Notes: a model not told the origin generated them from the sequence alone. Shown: positions 1-6,660, counted from the first letter of the stretch. The stretch is DNA of 7,957 bases from an uncultured Bacteroidales bacterium (GCA_945912085.1 CAMEBJ010000051.1:1-7957), one strand, 5' to 3'. A program made the numbers and translations.

Positions 1-1583
1 TCCCGCGTCCAGTACCTTCCGTGGTAGGTTTTAGTAGTCTCGGTGACATCACTTTCCGTCCAGACCGTGTGCTCACTGACTTTACCCCAGCAAGGCAGGA
101 AAATTTCCTTCTCAGGCTTGTCCTTGCGTCTGATCCACAGTCCATAGACTCCCGACTCAGTATCGCGGCACATCTCAATATCGTGCAGGGTCTCGTTGAA
201 AAGGTCGACGTAGTCGGAGCGAGCCGGGGTTTTCCACTTGAAATCGGTTATATTGTCGTAGTAACGGGCAAGATAGTCCTCATCCGACGGGCTTGAAGGG
301 GTCACCTCCGACCAGAGGAAATAATAATCGACCGTACTGTAGATGTAATCCAATATGTTGCACTTCGACCACATCGTGAATCCGTCATTATTCTCCACCA
401 TCCTCATAAAGGCGTAGGTGTAGAGATTCTGCCGGTCCTGCACCCAGTAGGAGACATTGAGCAGGACATTTCCCGTGACATCCTCAATCGGGTGGTTGAA
501 GCCGTCGGTGATCCAGTCCTCAATGGTAACAGCCTCAAGTTCGACCGACTGCTCGTCAATCAGATTGAAATTGAAGGTGTAGATTCTGTTGCCCTCAAAA
601 GTCTTGACTGCACTGGAACGGAAGAAATCCTCGGCGGGGATGTTGAAGGTGTGCGTCTTCTCACGGGTCTCAATGATAAAGGCAAGTGTGGCTCCGGACA
701 TAGAAGCGTCGCTGTCAAAAGGCAGACACATCGCATAGTAAGTCCCCTTGCTTGTGGTTTCTCCCGATTTGGCCCGGATGAGATTCCCCTTGCCGTGGTT
801 GACAGAGGTCTTGATTGTGTGGAAATAGCCTGACTTGTCGGAGGATTCGCTGACTGAAACGCTCTGTCCGTCGGTTTTCCAGACAATCTTGTCAGGGAAA
901 AGTCTGTTGCAGGTAATCTTCACGGACTCAAGGGTCACATCACTGTTGGACTTGTTCGTGACATTGAACCTGAAAACTGCCGGAATCGAGTAGAAATTGG
1001 TGGAATTGGCCGTAAAATTCTTGTCCGAGGCAGATGGAGTACTTTTGACAGTGGACTCTCCCCGGATGATGCAGTAGGGCTCGAACTCTTCCATCTTCCC
1101 TGACGCGCTCTGCTCAAATATGCTTGGCATTGAGAATGTTACCTCAACGGCTGTTTTGGAAGAAGTTGTCTGAGCCAAGGAGGAGCCTTCGACAGGCGAG
1201 ACAAAAAAGAGTTTGTCGCCTGATTGGGCGGCCGATGATGGAAGAGTCGAAGCCGAAGCGGCACGCAGTGCCTTGTTCGGGTAGGAAGGGTCAATCAACG
1301 AAATATTCATCCCTGAGAACCACTTTCCGCCGTCCCACTTAACGATGTTTCCGCCTTTTGACACAACGGCAATCATCTCGCCGCCCACATCCCAGACAAA
1401 GGAAGCGGAGCCTTCATTGTCCTCGAAATGGGCACGGGTGGAGACGGTTCCGGGGGCAAGGACCATCTCGACCCTTGCGCCCTCTCCATTCGAGCTGTCG
1501 GGACACGCATCCTCCCTGCTGCAACCGAGCGTTGTGACGGTGCAGAAAATTGCAAACAGATATTTCGTCGTTTTTCCTCTCAT
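1..1583 (-). CDS. Fimbrillin-family lipoprotein with extra C-terminal domain, putative tip subunit (3' end cut by window)
   Basis: The minus-strand frame is open from an ATG at 1583 to the window edge, giving 527 codons with no stop, so the C-terminus is missing. The N-terminus (MRGKTTKYLF...TTLGC) looks like a lipoprotein signal with Cys21 as the lipidated residue; the lipobox is imperfect, with Thr at -3. A TRA triplet at residues 49-51 resembles the segment near which many fimbrillins are cleaved. Residues about 40-360 look like a fimbrillin fold and close with the family-type ending around VTIEDWITDGF (352-362). Residues 371-527 are a further region rich in Tyr, Trp and Asp that I do not recognise. 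The gene starts 6 nt after the upstream fimbrillin-like gene, so it is surely co-transcribed. Its last position and larger size suggest a minor or tip subunit with an adhesive end. That role is inference; membership of the fimbrillin family is fairly secure. Confidence 0.85.
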   Translation of the reverse strand, partial: MRGKTTKYLFAIFCTVTTLGCSREDACPDSSNGEGARVEMVLAPGTVSTRAHFEDNEGSASFVWDVGGEMIAVVSKGGNIVKWDGGKWFSGMNISLIDPSYPNKALRAASASTLPSSAAQSGDKLFFVSPVEGSSLAQTTSSKTAVEVTFSMPSIFEQSASGKMEEFEPYCIIRGESTVKSTPSASDKNFTANSTNFYSIPAVFRFNVTNKSNSDVTLESVKITCNRLFPDKIVWKTDGQSVSVSESSDKSGYFHTIKTSVNHGKGNLIRAKSGETTSKGTYYAMCLPFDSDASMSGATLAFIIETREKTHTFNIPAEDFFRSSAVKTFEGNRIYTFNFNLIDEQSVELEAVTIEDWITDGFNHPIEDVTGNVLLNVSYWVQDRQNLYTYAFMRMVENNDGFTMWSKCNILDYIYSTVDYYFLWSEVTPSSPSDEDYLARYYDNITDFKWKTPARSDYVDLFNETLHDIEMCRDTESGVYGLWIRRKDKPEKEIFLPCWGKVSEHTVWTESDVTETTKTYHGRYWTR

Positions 1584-1589
1584 CTTTCT

Positions 1590-2597
1590 CTATTCAAAAG
1601 TGTGTTCTCCACCATTTTCCGGTGTCATCCCGATGAAAAGTTCCTCGGTGCCGACAAAGACGAGGTTGGCCTTGTCAGTGTACTCGAATCGGTAGAGGTA
1701 GGATTTTCCGCTCTCCCAGGCCTTGGACATAGTGAACTGGACACTCCTTACTGCTCCACCGACATTAAGGGAAACCGTCCACTGCCCCTTTGAGGCGGGG
1801 TCCGGAATCACATACCACGGTGAGGAAGTCTGGTAGAACTCCTCGGAGTGAGCCGGGATTGAAAGACCGGGAAAGGTCAGAGGATCACTGCTCCGGGCAG
1901 TGACATTCAAGGTTCCCTGAACCACGGCAAGCCTTGACCAGTCGTAGTCAAATCCGAGAGTCGCCGCAGTAGCGTAAGACGCGGGAGGAGTCAGGACCAG
2001 GCCGGTGATTTCAAGCGGAGAGTCCGAGATATATTTCACCGCAAGGTTGACACGCGCATTGGCATATCTGAACTTCAGGTTCACTGTGTTTCCGTACTCG
2101 GGGTCGGAACGGGAGACACTGTAGGGTTCGCTCAGAAGGGTTGTCTCGGTCAGGACTTTCGTGGTGTTCAGGGCAAGGTTCACCGAATTTGCAGTGATTT
2201 CACTGATTCTCTCCAGAGGAGAGGCAGCGTGGAAGGTGTACGATGCTCCCGACTGGCTCCAGAACTGGAGTTCCTGTCCTTCGGTTCCATCCCCGTCGGT
2301 GTAGGACCAGCCCAGGACAGGGTCATAGTTGACCCGGTAGCCTTCCATAATGGAAGAGGTTCCTCCCCCGTCAGTTATGGTTCCCCACACCTTGAAACTT
2401 GCAAAGTAGGTATATAGGTCCGTTTTTGTCTGAGGCAGGCTGGCAAGCCTTTCTTGCGCGGACACACTGCCTGCCTGGCTGTCCTGCTCAGTTGAGAAAG
2501 ACACCGGCACACTCCCCTCCCCGGCCGGACCATCCTTGCGGCAGGCTGTCAGGAAGAGAAGAAAAAGAATCAGGAGTGTCGGTTTTCTCATAATCAT
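1590..2597 (-). CDS. Fimbrillin-family lipoprotein, putative minor fimbrial subunit
   Basis: This 335-residue protein starts at the ATG at 2597; an ATG two codons later, at 2591, is equally possible. The frame is open further upstream to 2687, but that stretch overlaps the previous gene and holds the intercistronic hairpin, so I did not use it. The N-terminus has basic residues (RKP), a hydrophobic core of Leu/Ile/Phe and a good lipobox, LTAC, with Cys19. The rest is Ser/Thr/Tyr-rich and beta-prone, without catalytic motifs, and ends in a segment with GKSYLYRFEY, typical of Bacteroidales fimbrillin-like (Mfa-like) subunits. Candidate processing sites for a trypsin-like protease lie in the QERLASLPQTK segment. 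It sits 47 nt after the major fimbrillin and 6 nt before the larger tip-like gene. It probably caps or links the shaft; it could also be a second shaft protein. Confidence 0.85.
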   Translation of the reverse strand: MIMRKPTLLILFLLFLTACRKDGPAGEGSVPVSFSTEQDSQAGSVSAQERLASLPQTKTDLYTYFASFKVWGTITDGGGTSSIMEGYRVNYDPVLGWSYTDGDGTEGQELQFWSQSGASYTFHAASPLERISEITANSVNLALNTTKVLTETTLLSEPYSVSRSDPEYGNTVNLKFRYANARVNLAVKYISDSPLEITGLVLTPPASYATAATLGFDYDWSRLAVVQGTLNVTARSSDPLTFPGLSIPAHSEEFYQTSSPWYVIPDPASKGQWTVSLNVGGAVRSVQFTMSKAWESGKSYLYRFEYTDKANLVFVGTEELFIGMTPENGGEHTFE

Positions 2598-2607
2598 TGC
2601 TTTGTGA

Positions 2608-2633
2608 CCGGCGGGACGGTCAGGTCCCGCTGG
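2608..2633 (-). promoter_or_regulatory. Intercistronic hairpin between major fimbrillin and next gene
   Basis: In the minus-strand transcript CCAGCGGGAC pairs with GTCCCGCCGG (10 bp including one G-U pair) around a 6-nt CTGACC loop. It lies in the 47-nt gap after the fimbrillin stop, preceded by a run of seven C (2643-2637). No U-run follows, so it is not a classical terminator. A stable stem here could protect the upstream message or lower transcription of the downstream minor subunits, giving more shaft than tip protein. The pairing is directly visible; the function is inferred. Confidence 0.55.
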
Positions 2634-2644
2634 CCTGGGGGGGA

Positions 2645-3775
2645 TTAGAGGTTGATTGTTACATTGACGGTGTTGGCATTTTCCCAACTTTCAACTGATG
2701 CATCAAATTTAATGGCACCACCAATAATCTTCTTTCCTGCATCATTAGTTTCATTGTTACCATCAAGGTCGCCCGGTTGCTCAGGGTCAACATAGCCTGC
2801 GCCACCGTTTCCTGATTCACCGAAGAATTTTATCGTGACAACATACTTTTTGCCCTGCACAAAATTCAGTTCAGCAGGCACTGGAATTGCCATCCAAGCA
2901 AATGCATTCCCTGTTCTAGGATAAACCTTGAAATCACCTGTTGTTGTAGTAATCTTCACCCTAAGGCCAAGGTATGTTCCATGTGATGTATTTGTTAAAT
3001 TAGAGTCTTTATTCCAGGAAGTAACACCCTGAGGAATAAGATACCATCTCCCACCGTCATCACCTGATTTCATAACCTCCTGAGAAGATGTTGTCAATGT
3101 CTTGGCATTGAATATCTCATCGTAATCTGATGAAGTGGCAGAATTTATCTTATCTTCCGGTGCCTTCATCGTTCCTGTTGAGAAAGTATAGGTTCCTTCA
3201 CCTGCAAGATTGGCAAGTTTTACACCATCAACCACAACTTTGTAGTTCGAATTGGTGCTCAAAGCATTGACAACGACCTGCGTAAGGTAGTGTTTAAAAG
3301 TAAGAGGAAGTGAACTCTCCGGATTTGTAGCATCCGATTCAATCTTGGCTGCTGCATATGCAGCCACAAGGTCCTCCTGATTTGCAAGATCTGCTGCCGG
3401 GGTTACCTTCACACTTTGTGTAGTATTATTCATTGTAATATCAAAGCCTGTGGTATTTGCCGGTTTGTTGTAGGCATAGAAATTCAGAGGATATGCCGGC
3501 CAGAAGTACACCGGCGAACTCACCCAGACAGATGCTCCTTTCGTAAAAGTAACATTGTTAAAGTAAACGGAACCGTTTCCAATTGCCGATGCTTGGAAAG
3601 AAGTAAGGTTAGATGTAGTGACATCCACCTGCGCAGCCTTGGTAGGCTTTGCAGTGTAAGCAGAGAAACCGATGCCCTTCTGAGCACCATCAGTTCCGCT
3701 TGTAATGACCTCTGTCTTTGTGCAGCCCGCTACCATCAGAGCGATTCCTGCAAGAAGAACAATTGTTTTTTTCAT
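2645..3775 (-). CDS. Fimbrillin-family lipoprotein, putative major (shaft) fimbrial subunit
   Basis: This 376-residue protein begins MKKTIVLLAGIALMVAGC, a clean lipoprotein signal with Cys18. A PTKAA segment at 44-48 matches the region where other fimbrillins carry a TRA/TKA motif near the cleavage site. FKHYLTQVVV (160-169) and GKKYVVTIKF (308-317) are typical fimbrillin beta-strand signatures. The protein ends in a Val/Asn-rich strand (SVESWENANTVNVTINL), as expected for a subunit polymerising by strand exchange. It is rich in Thr, Asn, Ala and Gly, with very few Arg. The start fits: an A-rich, unstructured leader and no Shine-Dalgarno, usual for highly expressed Bacteroidota genes. Third codon positions are clearly richer in A/T than in the flanking genes, which may mark exchange of this antigenic gene. 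It follows the DUF5119 gene by 126 nt. Assignment as the shaft subunit is inferred from size, position and composition. Confidence 0.92.
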   Translation of the reverse strand: MKKTIVLLAGIALMVAGCTKTEVITSGTDGAQKGIGFSAYTAKPTKAAQVDVTTSNLTSFQASAIGNGSVYFNNVTFTKGASVWVSSPVYFWPAYPLNFYAYNKPANTTGFDITMNNTTQSVKVTPAADLANQEDLVAAYAAAKIESDATNPESSLPLTFKHYLTQVVVNALSTNSNYKVVVDGVKLANLAGEGTYTFSTGTMKAPEDKINSATSSDYDEIFNAKTLTTSSQEVMKSGDDGGRWYLIPQGVTSWNKDSNLTNTSHGTYLGLRVKITTTTGDFKVYPRTGNAFAWMAIPVPAELNFVQGKKYVVTIKFFGESGNGGAGYVDPEQPGDLDGNNETNDAGKKIIGGAIKFDASVESWENANTVNVTINL

Positions 3776-3821
3776 AATTTTTGAATTTTAGTTAATATAA
3801 AAATTGTTGTTATTGTTTGGT

Positions 3822-3846
3822 ATTTCAATATCCGTAAATATTAAAT
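3822..3846 (-). promoter_or_regulatory. AU-rich hairpin in the leader of the major fimbrillin gene
   Basis: In the minus-strand transcript ATTTAATATT can pair with GATATTGAAAT (10 bp, one bulged G) around a TACG loop; UACG belongs to the stable UNCG tetraloop class, although the closing pair here is U-G. It lies about 46 nt upstream of the fimbrillin start inside the 126-nt gap after the DUF5119 gene. I found no convincing TAnnTTTG box in this gap, so the fimbrillin may be read from the operon promoter or from an unusual one. The stem could stabilise a processed fimbrillin message. It is nearly all A-U, so its stability is doubtful. Confidence 0.3.
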
Positions 3847-3853
3847 ATCTCGC

Positions 3854-3893
3854 TATATATTACATATTTCATTATATATTACATATTTCATTA
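3854..3893. repeat. Two tandem copies of a 19-bp AT-rich repeat upstream of the major fimbrillin
   Basis: The unit TATATATTACATATTTCAT occurs at 3854-3872 and again at 3873-3891 without a mismatch, and two bases of a third copy follow. It occupies the gap just after the DUF5119 stop codon, about 80 nt upstream of the fimbrillin start. Copy-number change by slippage could alter spacing or expression of the shaft gene. The repeat is directly visible; a regulatory role is inferred. Confidence 0.75.
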
Positions 3894-3901
3894 AGCATCA
3901 A

Positions 3902-5050
3902 TTACATAGGTATATCAACCACCTCATCCTCCCATTCGGAGACATCGGTATTGAAACCTCCGCCGCCCTCTTCTCCCACAACCTCGGGCAGTACTATTTC
4001 AAGGTCGAGGTTGAGCGTCAGGTAAAGACTGACATCAACCGAGATGAGGTCGGTGACATCGAAGGTCAAGGGATAAGGTTCCCCGTTGATCAGGACAAAA
4101 TTTATGTCAAGGTAATATCTGCTGTCCGTGGTGCCGTCCCCGATAAGGCCGAAGGACAGGAAACTGGCCGTGATGGTGCCGTCGGAGTCCGAACCTGCAT
4201 CGAACTTTCTGTTGTTCAGGACGAATGCGTGGGCGGCCCTGTCGGTGGAATTGGTCTGGGTGCTAATGTCATAGCCGGCGGCGACTCCCCTGAGGAATGA
4301 CAGGGTGGTACCTCTGGCATATTTGAGACCTTTCACATGAGCCTTGATGTTCACCTGGGAGACAACCGGTTTCATCAAGGCAGGAACAACCGTGGCAGAC
4401 TCCTGCGAGAGGTCATATTCAGGACGATCATAGTAGTAGTCAATCTGTTCCGGAGATATGTGAAGCCCCCGAATGACCGACATTGCGAGAGTGTCCGGTT
4501 CGACTATGCAGTACTCTTCATCCTCTGACTTGGAGACGGGTGCTGCGCTACCGGAAGCAGAGGCGGCAGTTCCTTCACTTTCAGAGGCAGCTCGGGCCTC
4601 GGCCTGGGCTTTCAGGTGTTCGTTTAGTTTCTGGCTCCGGGACTCATCTTTCACTCCCCGGGCCTGGAATGTGCTCAGGTTCTGCTCTCCCCTGAAATCA
4701 ATCCTGCCTTTGAACTCCTCGGGAGTGTCATTCATCACGACAAGGGTAAAATCGCCCTGCGGAAGTTTGATGTAGCATTTCTGGTCGGCACTGACAGGCG
4801 GGAAACGCTTGTAGAGGGAGCCGTCGGATTCCCGGTAAGCATAGACGGTAACTCCGTTCGGATGCACGGCAGAGGTGCTCCAGTCAGGTTCGACAAGAAC
4901 CGTGGCAGTGTTCGACGAGGCATAGTAGAGATGGTCCCTCTGGCAGGAGAACAGCGGAAGAAGGACAAGAATTGCCACCACAGGTCCGGATGTGTACTCT
5001 GACAGGAGACGCAGCAGGCTTTGGAGGAGAGTTGAAACCGACCGGATCAT
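3902..5050 (-). CDS. DUF5119-type fimbrial lipoprotein, putative anchor/assembly (Mfa2/FimB-like) protein
   Basis: This 382-residue protein has a long N-terminal signal with a hydrophobic core at about 23-35 and a lipobox ending LPLFSC (Cys36). The segment after it (CQRDHLYY, VEPDW, GVTVYAYRESDGSLYKRFPP, GDFTLVVMND) matches my recollection of DUF5119 proteins, which recur in Bacteroidales fimbrial operons. Residues about 140-178 form a low-complexity Ala/Ser/Glu stretch, probably a flexible loop. The second half (about 220-382) is beta-rich and ends after GGGG with SEWEDEVVDIPM, which resembles a fimbrillin C-terminus. The start is secure: the ATG overlaps the previous stop as ATGA and a strong GGAGGTGA precedes it. 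The operon position suggests an outer-membrane anchor or assembly protein like Mfa2/FimB of Porphyromonas; that role is inference. Confidence 0.85.
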   Translation of the reverse strand: MIRSVSTLLQSLLRLLSEYTSGPVVAILVLLPLFSCQRDHLYYASSNTATVLVEPDWSTSAVHPNGVTVYAYRESDGSLYKRFPPVSADQKCYIKLPQGDFTLVVMNDTPEEFKGRIDFRGEQNLSTFQARGVKDESRSQKLNEHLKAQAEARAASESEGTAASASGSAAPVSKSEDEEYCIVEPDTLAMSVIRGLHISPEQIDYYYDRPEYDLSQESATVVPALMKPVVSQVNIKAHVKGLKYARGTTLSFLRGVAAGYDISTQTNSTDRAAHAFVLNNRKFDAGSDSDGTITASFLSFGLIGDGTTDSRYYLDINFVLINGEPYPLTFDVTDLISVDVSLYLTLNLDLEIVLPEVVGEEGGGGFNTDVSEWEDEVVDIPM

Positions 5051-6498
5051 CGCTCACCTCCTTTTTTGGAATGAATCATCCAAACCAGTGAGACAGAAGC
5101 CTTTGTCGGCAGGAAGCCTGAAAGTCGCCTTGCCTCCCAGGGGTAAGCGATTGCCTTTATGTCACCGAATTTGGTGTCCTTCGCGCTGAAGTATTCCTGA
5201 AAGTCGCAGCGGAGATAGCCCGCTCCAATGCTGTACTCAAGTCTGAGACTGTTACTGATTCTATGGGCAAATCCCGCACTGACTCCGCCCAGAAGGTAGA
5301 AATTTCCCTGGACTCCATTGCCCCGGGTAAGGGTTCCGAGCTGGAAGTCGAAGTAGCCCGCTCCAGTGTATATGCCGGCAAAAAAGCCTGTCATCGGTTC
5401 CCTCTCGGCTCTTTTCCCGAACCAGTAACGGCCTTCGAGGGTTCCTCCCAGCATCTGGATTGTAACATCTTTACTGCGGTTGCGCCACCACGGGAAAACC
5501 ACATCGGCAGCCAGGCTGAACCGGCTTCCAATCGGAACTTCGACACCGAGATTCAGCAGGGAGGCTGCATCAAAAAGCAGGTTTGTCTTCAGGGCCAGGA
5601 CCGGTTTGCAAACCCGGGTACCTCCGTTTAATGACTTTTGTCCGTCGGGGATGGTCTGTGGGGCCGTATGGTTTTTCCGGCCGGAGAAGGTCTGCTGGGA
5701 TGGAACTGCCGCCTGATCAAAAGACAGAGAACGAGGGGGCGTTTCAAGTGATGTCAGAGAGGAGGCAACCGGGGGCTCCGGCAATGGTGATTTGACCCCG
5801 GCCAGACGGTCGGGGCCTTCTTCCGCATTCTCTGCAGAGACAGAAACACATTTACCCGGGACCCCGTTCCTGTCAGAATAGGTGACAGTCAGTGTAACCT
5901 GCCGCAGGAGCGGAAAGAACAACTTGTCCATCTTCCACCAGAAGCGGCCCCTCCACATATCCATAGCAGCCTTCTTGCGTCCGCCGACAATTTTCCCTCT
6001 GCGAATGACATATACCGGCGTGTTGTCAATTATCCGGGTCGCTTCTTCGCTTCCCCTCAGCCCGGATTTCTTCAAAAGCGACGAGAGTGCGCTCCAATCC
6101 TCACCCGAAGAATTGATTTCAAATTCGAAACCGGAAAGACCTTTTTTCCTGAATATGGCAACTGCCAAATCTGCACGCCTTTTGCACAAGGCTTCATTCT
6201 CTCCGATTTTTCCTTCAGGAGATGCCGACGGACGGACACGGACAACACTGTCTATTGCAATGTCCCTCAAACGGGAAAGACTGTCAAGTGAGACAAAGAA
6301 ACGCCTGAGATTCTCCCTATTGCCACTCAATTCAGGATCCAGAAAAGACTTACCCCGATGAAAGAAAATCTGAACCTTCAGGCTGTCAGAGACAGTTATA
6401 CTGTCTGAAACCACTTCTGTCTTTGCAGAAGCAGAACAGATTACTGCAGAAAGGAATACCCCCCCCAATATAAAAACTATCTTCTTGACTGACAACAT
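5047..6498 (-). CDS. OmpA-like / DUF3575 outer-membrane protein of the fimbrial operon
   Basis: This 483-residue protein opens with a Sec signal peptide (MLSVKKIVFILGGVFLSAVICSASA). Residues about 38-200 resemble an OmpA-like periplasmic domain: VRPSASPEG (88-96), then N101 and KRRAD (106-110), the usual spacing of the peptidoglycan-binding helix, although the canonical Asp of the first motif is not obvious. Residues about 225-295 are a Pro/Ser-rich linker. Residues about 298-475 match DUF3575: LKTNLLFDAASLLNLGVEVP (303-322), FPWW (335-338), LEGRYWFG (354-361), then alternating beta segments and an aromatic ending, as in an outer-membrane barrel. DUF3575 genes commonly sit beside fimbrillin genes in Bacteroidales. 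It is first in the fimbrial operon and overlaps the next gene by 4 bp. A weak AAGG lies 6 nt before the start. Codons 11-14 contain a G8 run where one inserted or deleted base would end translation early. A role in anchoring or assembling the fimbria is inference. Confidence 0.88.
   Translation of the reverse strand: MLSVKKIVFILGGVFLSAVICSASAKTEVVSDSITVSDSLKVQIFFHRGKSFLDPELSGNRENLRRFFVSLDSLSRLRDIAIDSVVRVRPSASPEGKIGENEALCKRRADLAVAIFRKKGLSGFEFEINSSGEDWSALSSLLKKSGLRGSEEATRIIDNTPVYVIRRGKIVGGRKKAAMDMWRGRFWWKMDKLFFPLLRQVTLTVTYSDRNGVPGKCVSVSAENAEEGPDRLAGVKSPLPEPPVASSLTSLETPPRSLSFDQAAVPSQQTFSGRKNHTAPQTIPDGQKSLNGGTRVCKPVLALKTNLLFDAASLLNLGVEVPIGSRFSLAADVVFPWWRNRSKDVTIQMLGGTLEGRYWFGKRAEREPMTGFFAGIYTGAGYFDFQLGTLTRGNGVQGNFYLLGGVSAGFAHRISNSLRLEYSIGAGYLRCDFQEYFSAKDTKFGDIKAIAYPWEARRLSGFLPTKASVSLVWMIHSKKGGER
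5054..5061 (-). promoter_or_regulatory. Strong ribosome binding site of the DUF5119 gene
   Basis: GGAGGTGA lies just before the ATG at 5050, with its GGAGG core 6 nt away. It lies inside the last codons of the DUF3575 gene. Such a complete Shine-Dalgarno is unusual in this window, where other starts are A-rich or weak. It fixes the start and, with the ATGA overlap, suggests coupled translation of the two proteins. Confidence 0.8.
6459..6466 (-). repeat. G8 homopolymer inside signal-peptide codons of the DUF3575 gene
   Basis: Eight consecutive G on the coding strand encode part of Leu-Gly-Gly-Val (codons 11-14). With seven G the frame meets a TAA after 18 codons; with nine G it meets a TGA about 40 codons in. 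The tract could therefore act as an on/off slippage switch for the first gene of the fimbrial operon. The tract and the stops are read directly; actual variation is unproven. Confidence 0.7.
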
Positions 6499-6548
6499 AT
6501 AAAACCTTTTAGGGGATCACTCTTCTGAGAAGGCACCACCCTTTTGGT

Positions 6549-6576
6549 AAAAAAATCCCACTTTTTTTTTGGGGGG
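6549..6576 (-). promoter_or_regulatory. C6A9 tract and A/U hairpin at the 5' end of the fimbrial transcript
   Basis: Directly after the putative -7 box the minus strand reads C6 then A9, then GTGGGA, then T7. Transcription would be expected to start at or near the C/A boundary. The A and T runs can pair as a 7-bp A-U stem with a 6-nt loop in the leader. Length change in these runs would alter the initially transcribed bases, and the A run invites slippage during initiation. The start site is inferred from promoter geometry. Confidence 0.4.
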
Positions 6577-6609
6577 CAAAGATAGCAAAAATCTTCGCGC
6601 GCATATAAA
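6577..6609 (-). promoter_or_regulatory. Putative Bacteroidota-type promoter of the fimbrial operon
   Basis: The minus strand carries TATCTTTG at 6584-6577, a full match to the TAnnTTTG -7 consensus of the Bacteroides primary sigma factor. A TTTA (consensus TTTG) lies at 6609-6606, 21 bp upstream, within the usual spacing. The predicted transcript starts around 6572-6570 and gives a leader of about 72 nt to the ATG at 6498. No clear terminator separates it from rsmE, so some read-through is possible. Confidence 0.6.
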
Positions 6610-6620
6610 ACTATATAAAA

Positions 6621-6660
6621 ATTCATCCTCTGACAGAATTTTTCATCCTCTGACAGAATC
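6621..6660. repeat. 20-bp tandem direct repeat just upstream of the fimbrial promoter
   Basis: Positions 6621-6640 and 6641-6660 are direct copies differing only at their first and last base; on the minus strand the shared core contains TTCTGTCAGAGGATGAA. The period is close to two turns of the helix, and the array ends about 12 bp upstream of the putative -33 element, a good place for an activator or repressor. Its outer end overlaps the stop codon of the deformylase relic. A regulatory role is inferred; a simple duplication of relic sequence is the alternative. Confidence 0.65.

Noticed and set aside
21..1793. Plus-strand open frames (for example 21-296, 492-833, 1345-1695, 1428-1793) and short minus-strand frames at 560-886, 935-1117 and 1373-1555
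   Set aside because: They lie on or across the coding frames of the two fimbrillin-like genes on the minus strand, which are continuous and have lipoprotein signals and family signatures; the alternatives show no recognisable motifs.
2598..2687. Longer N-terminus for the second fimbrillin-family protein from 2687
   Set aside because: It overlaps the end of the major fimbrillin gene and translates the hairpin; the lipoprotein signal peptide begins only at 2597 or 2591.
6500..6660. Invertible promoter flanked by inverted repeats, as in many Bacteroidales surface loci
   Set aside because: Only direct repeats are visible around the fimbrial promoter; I found no matching inverted pair or recombinase gene in the window.
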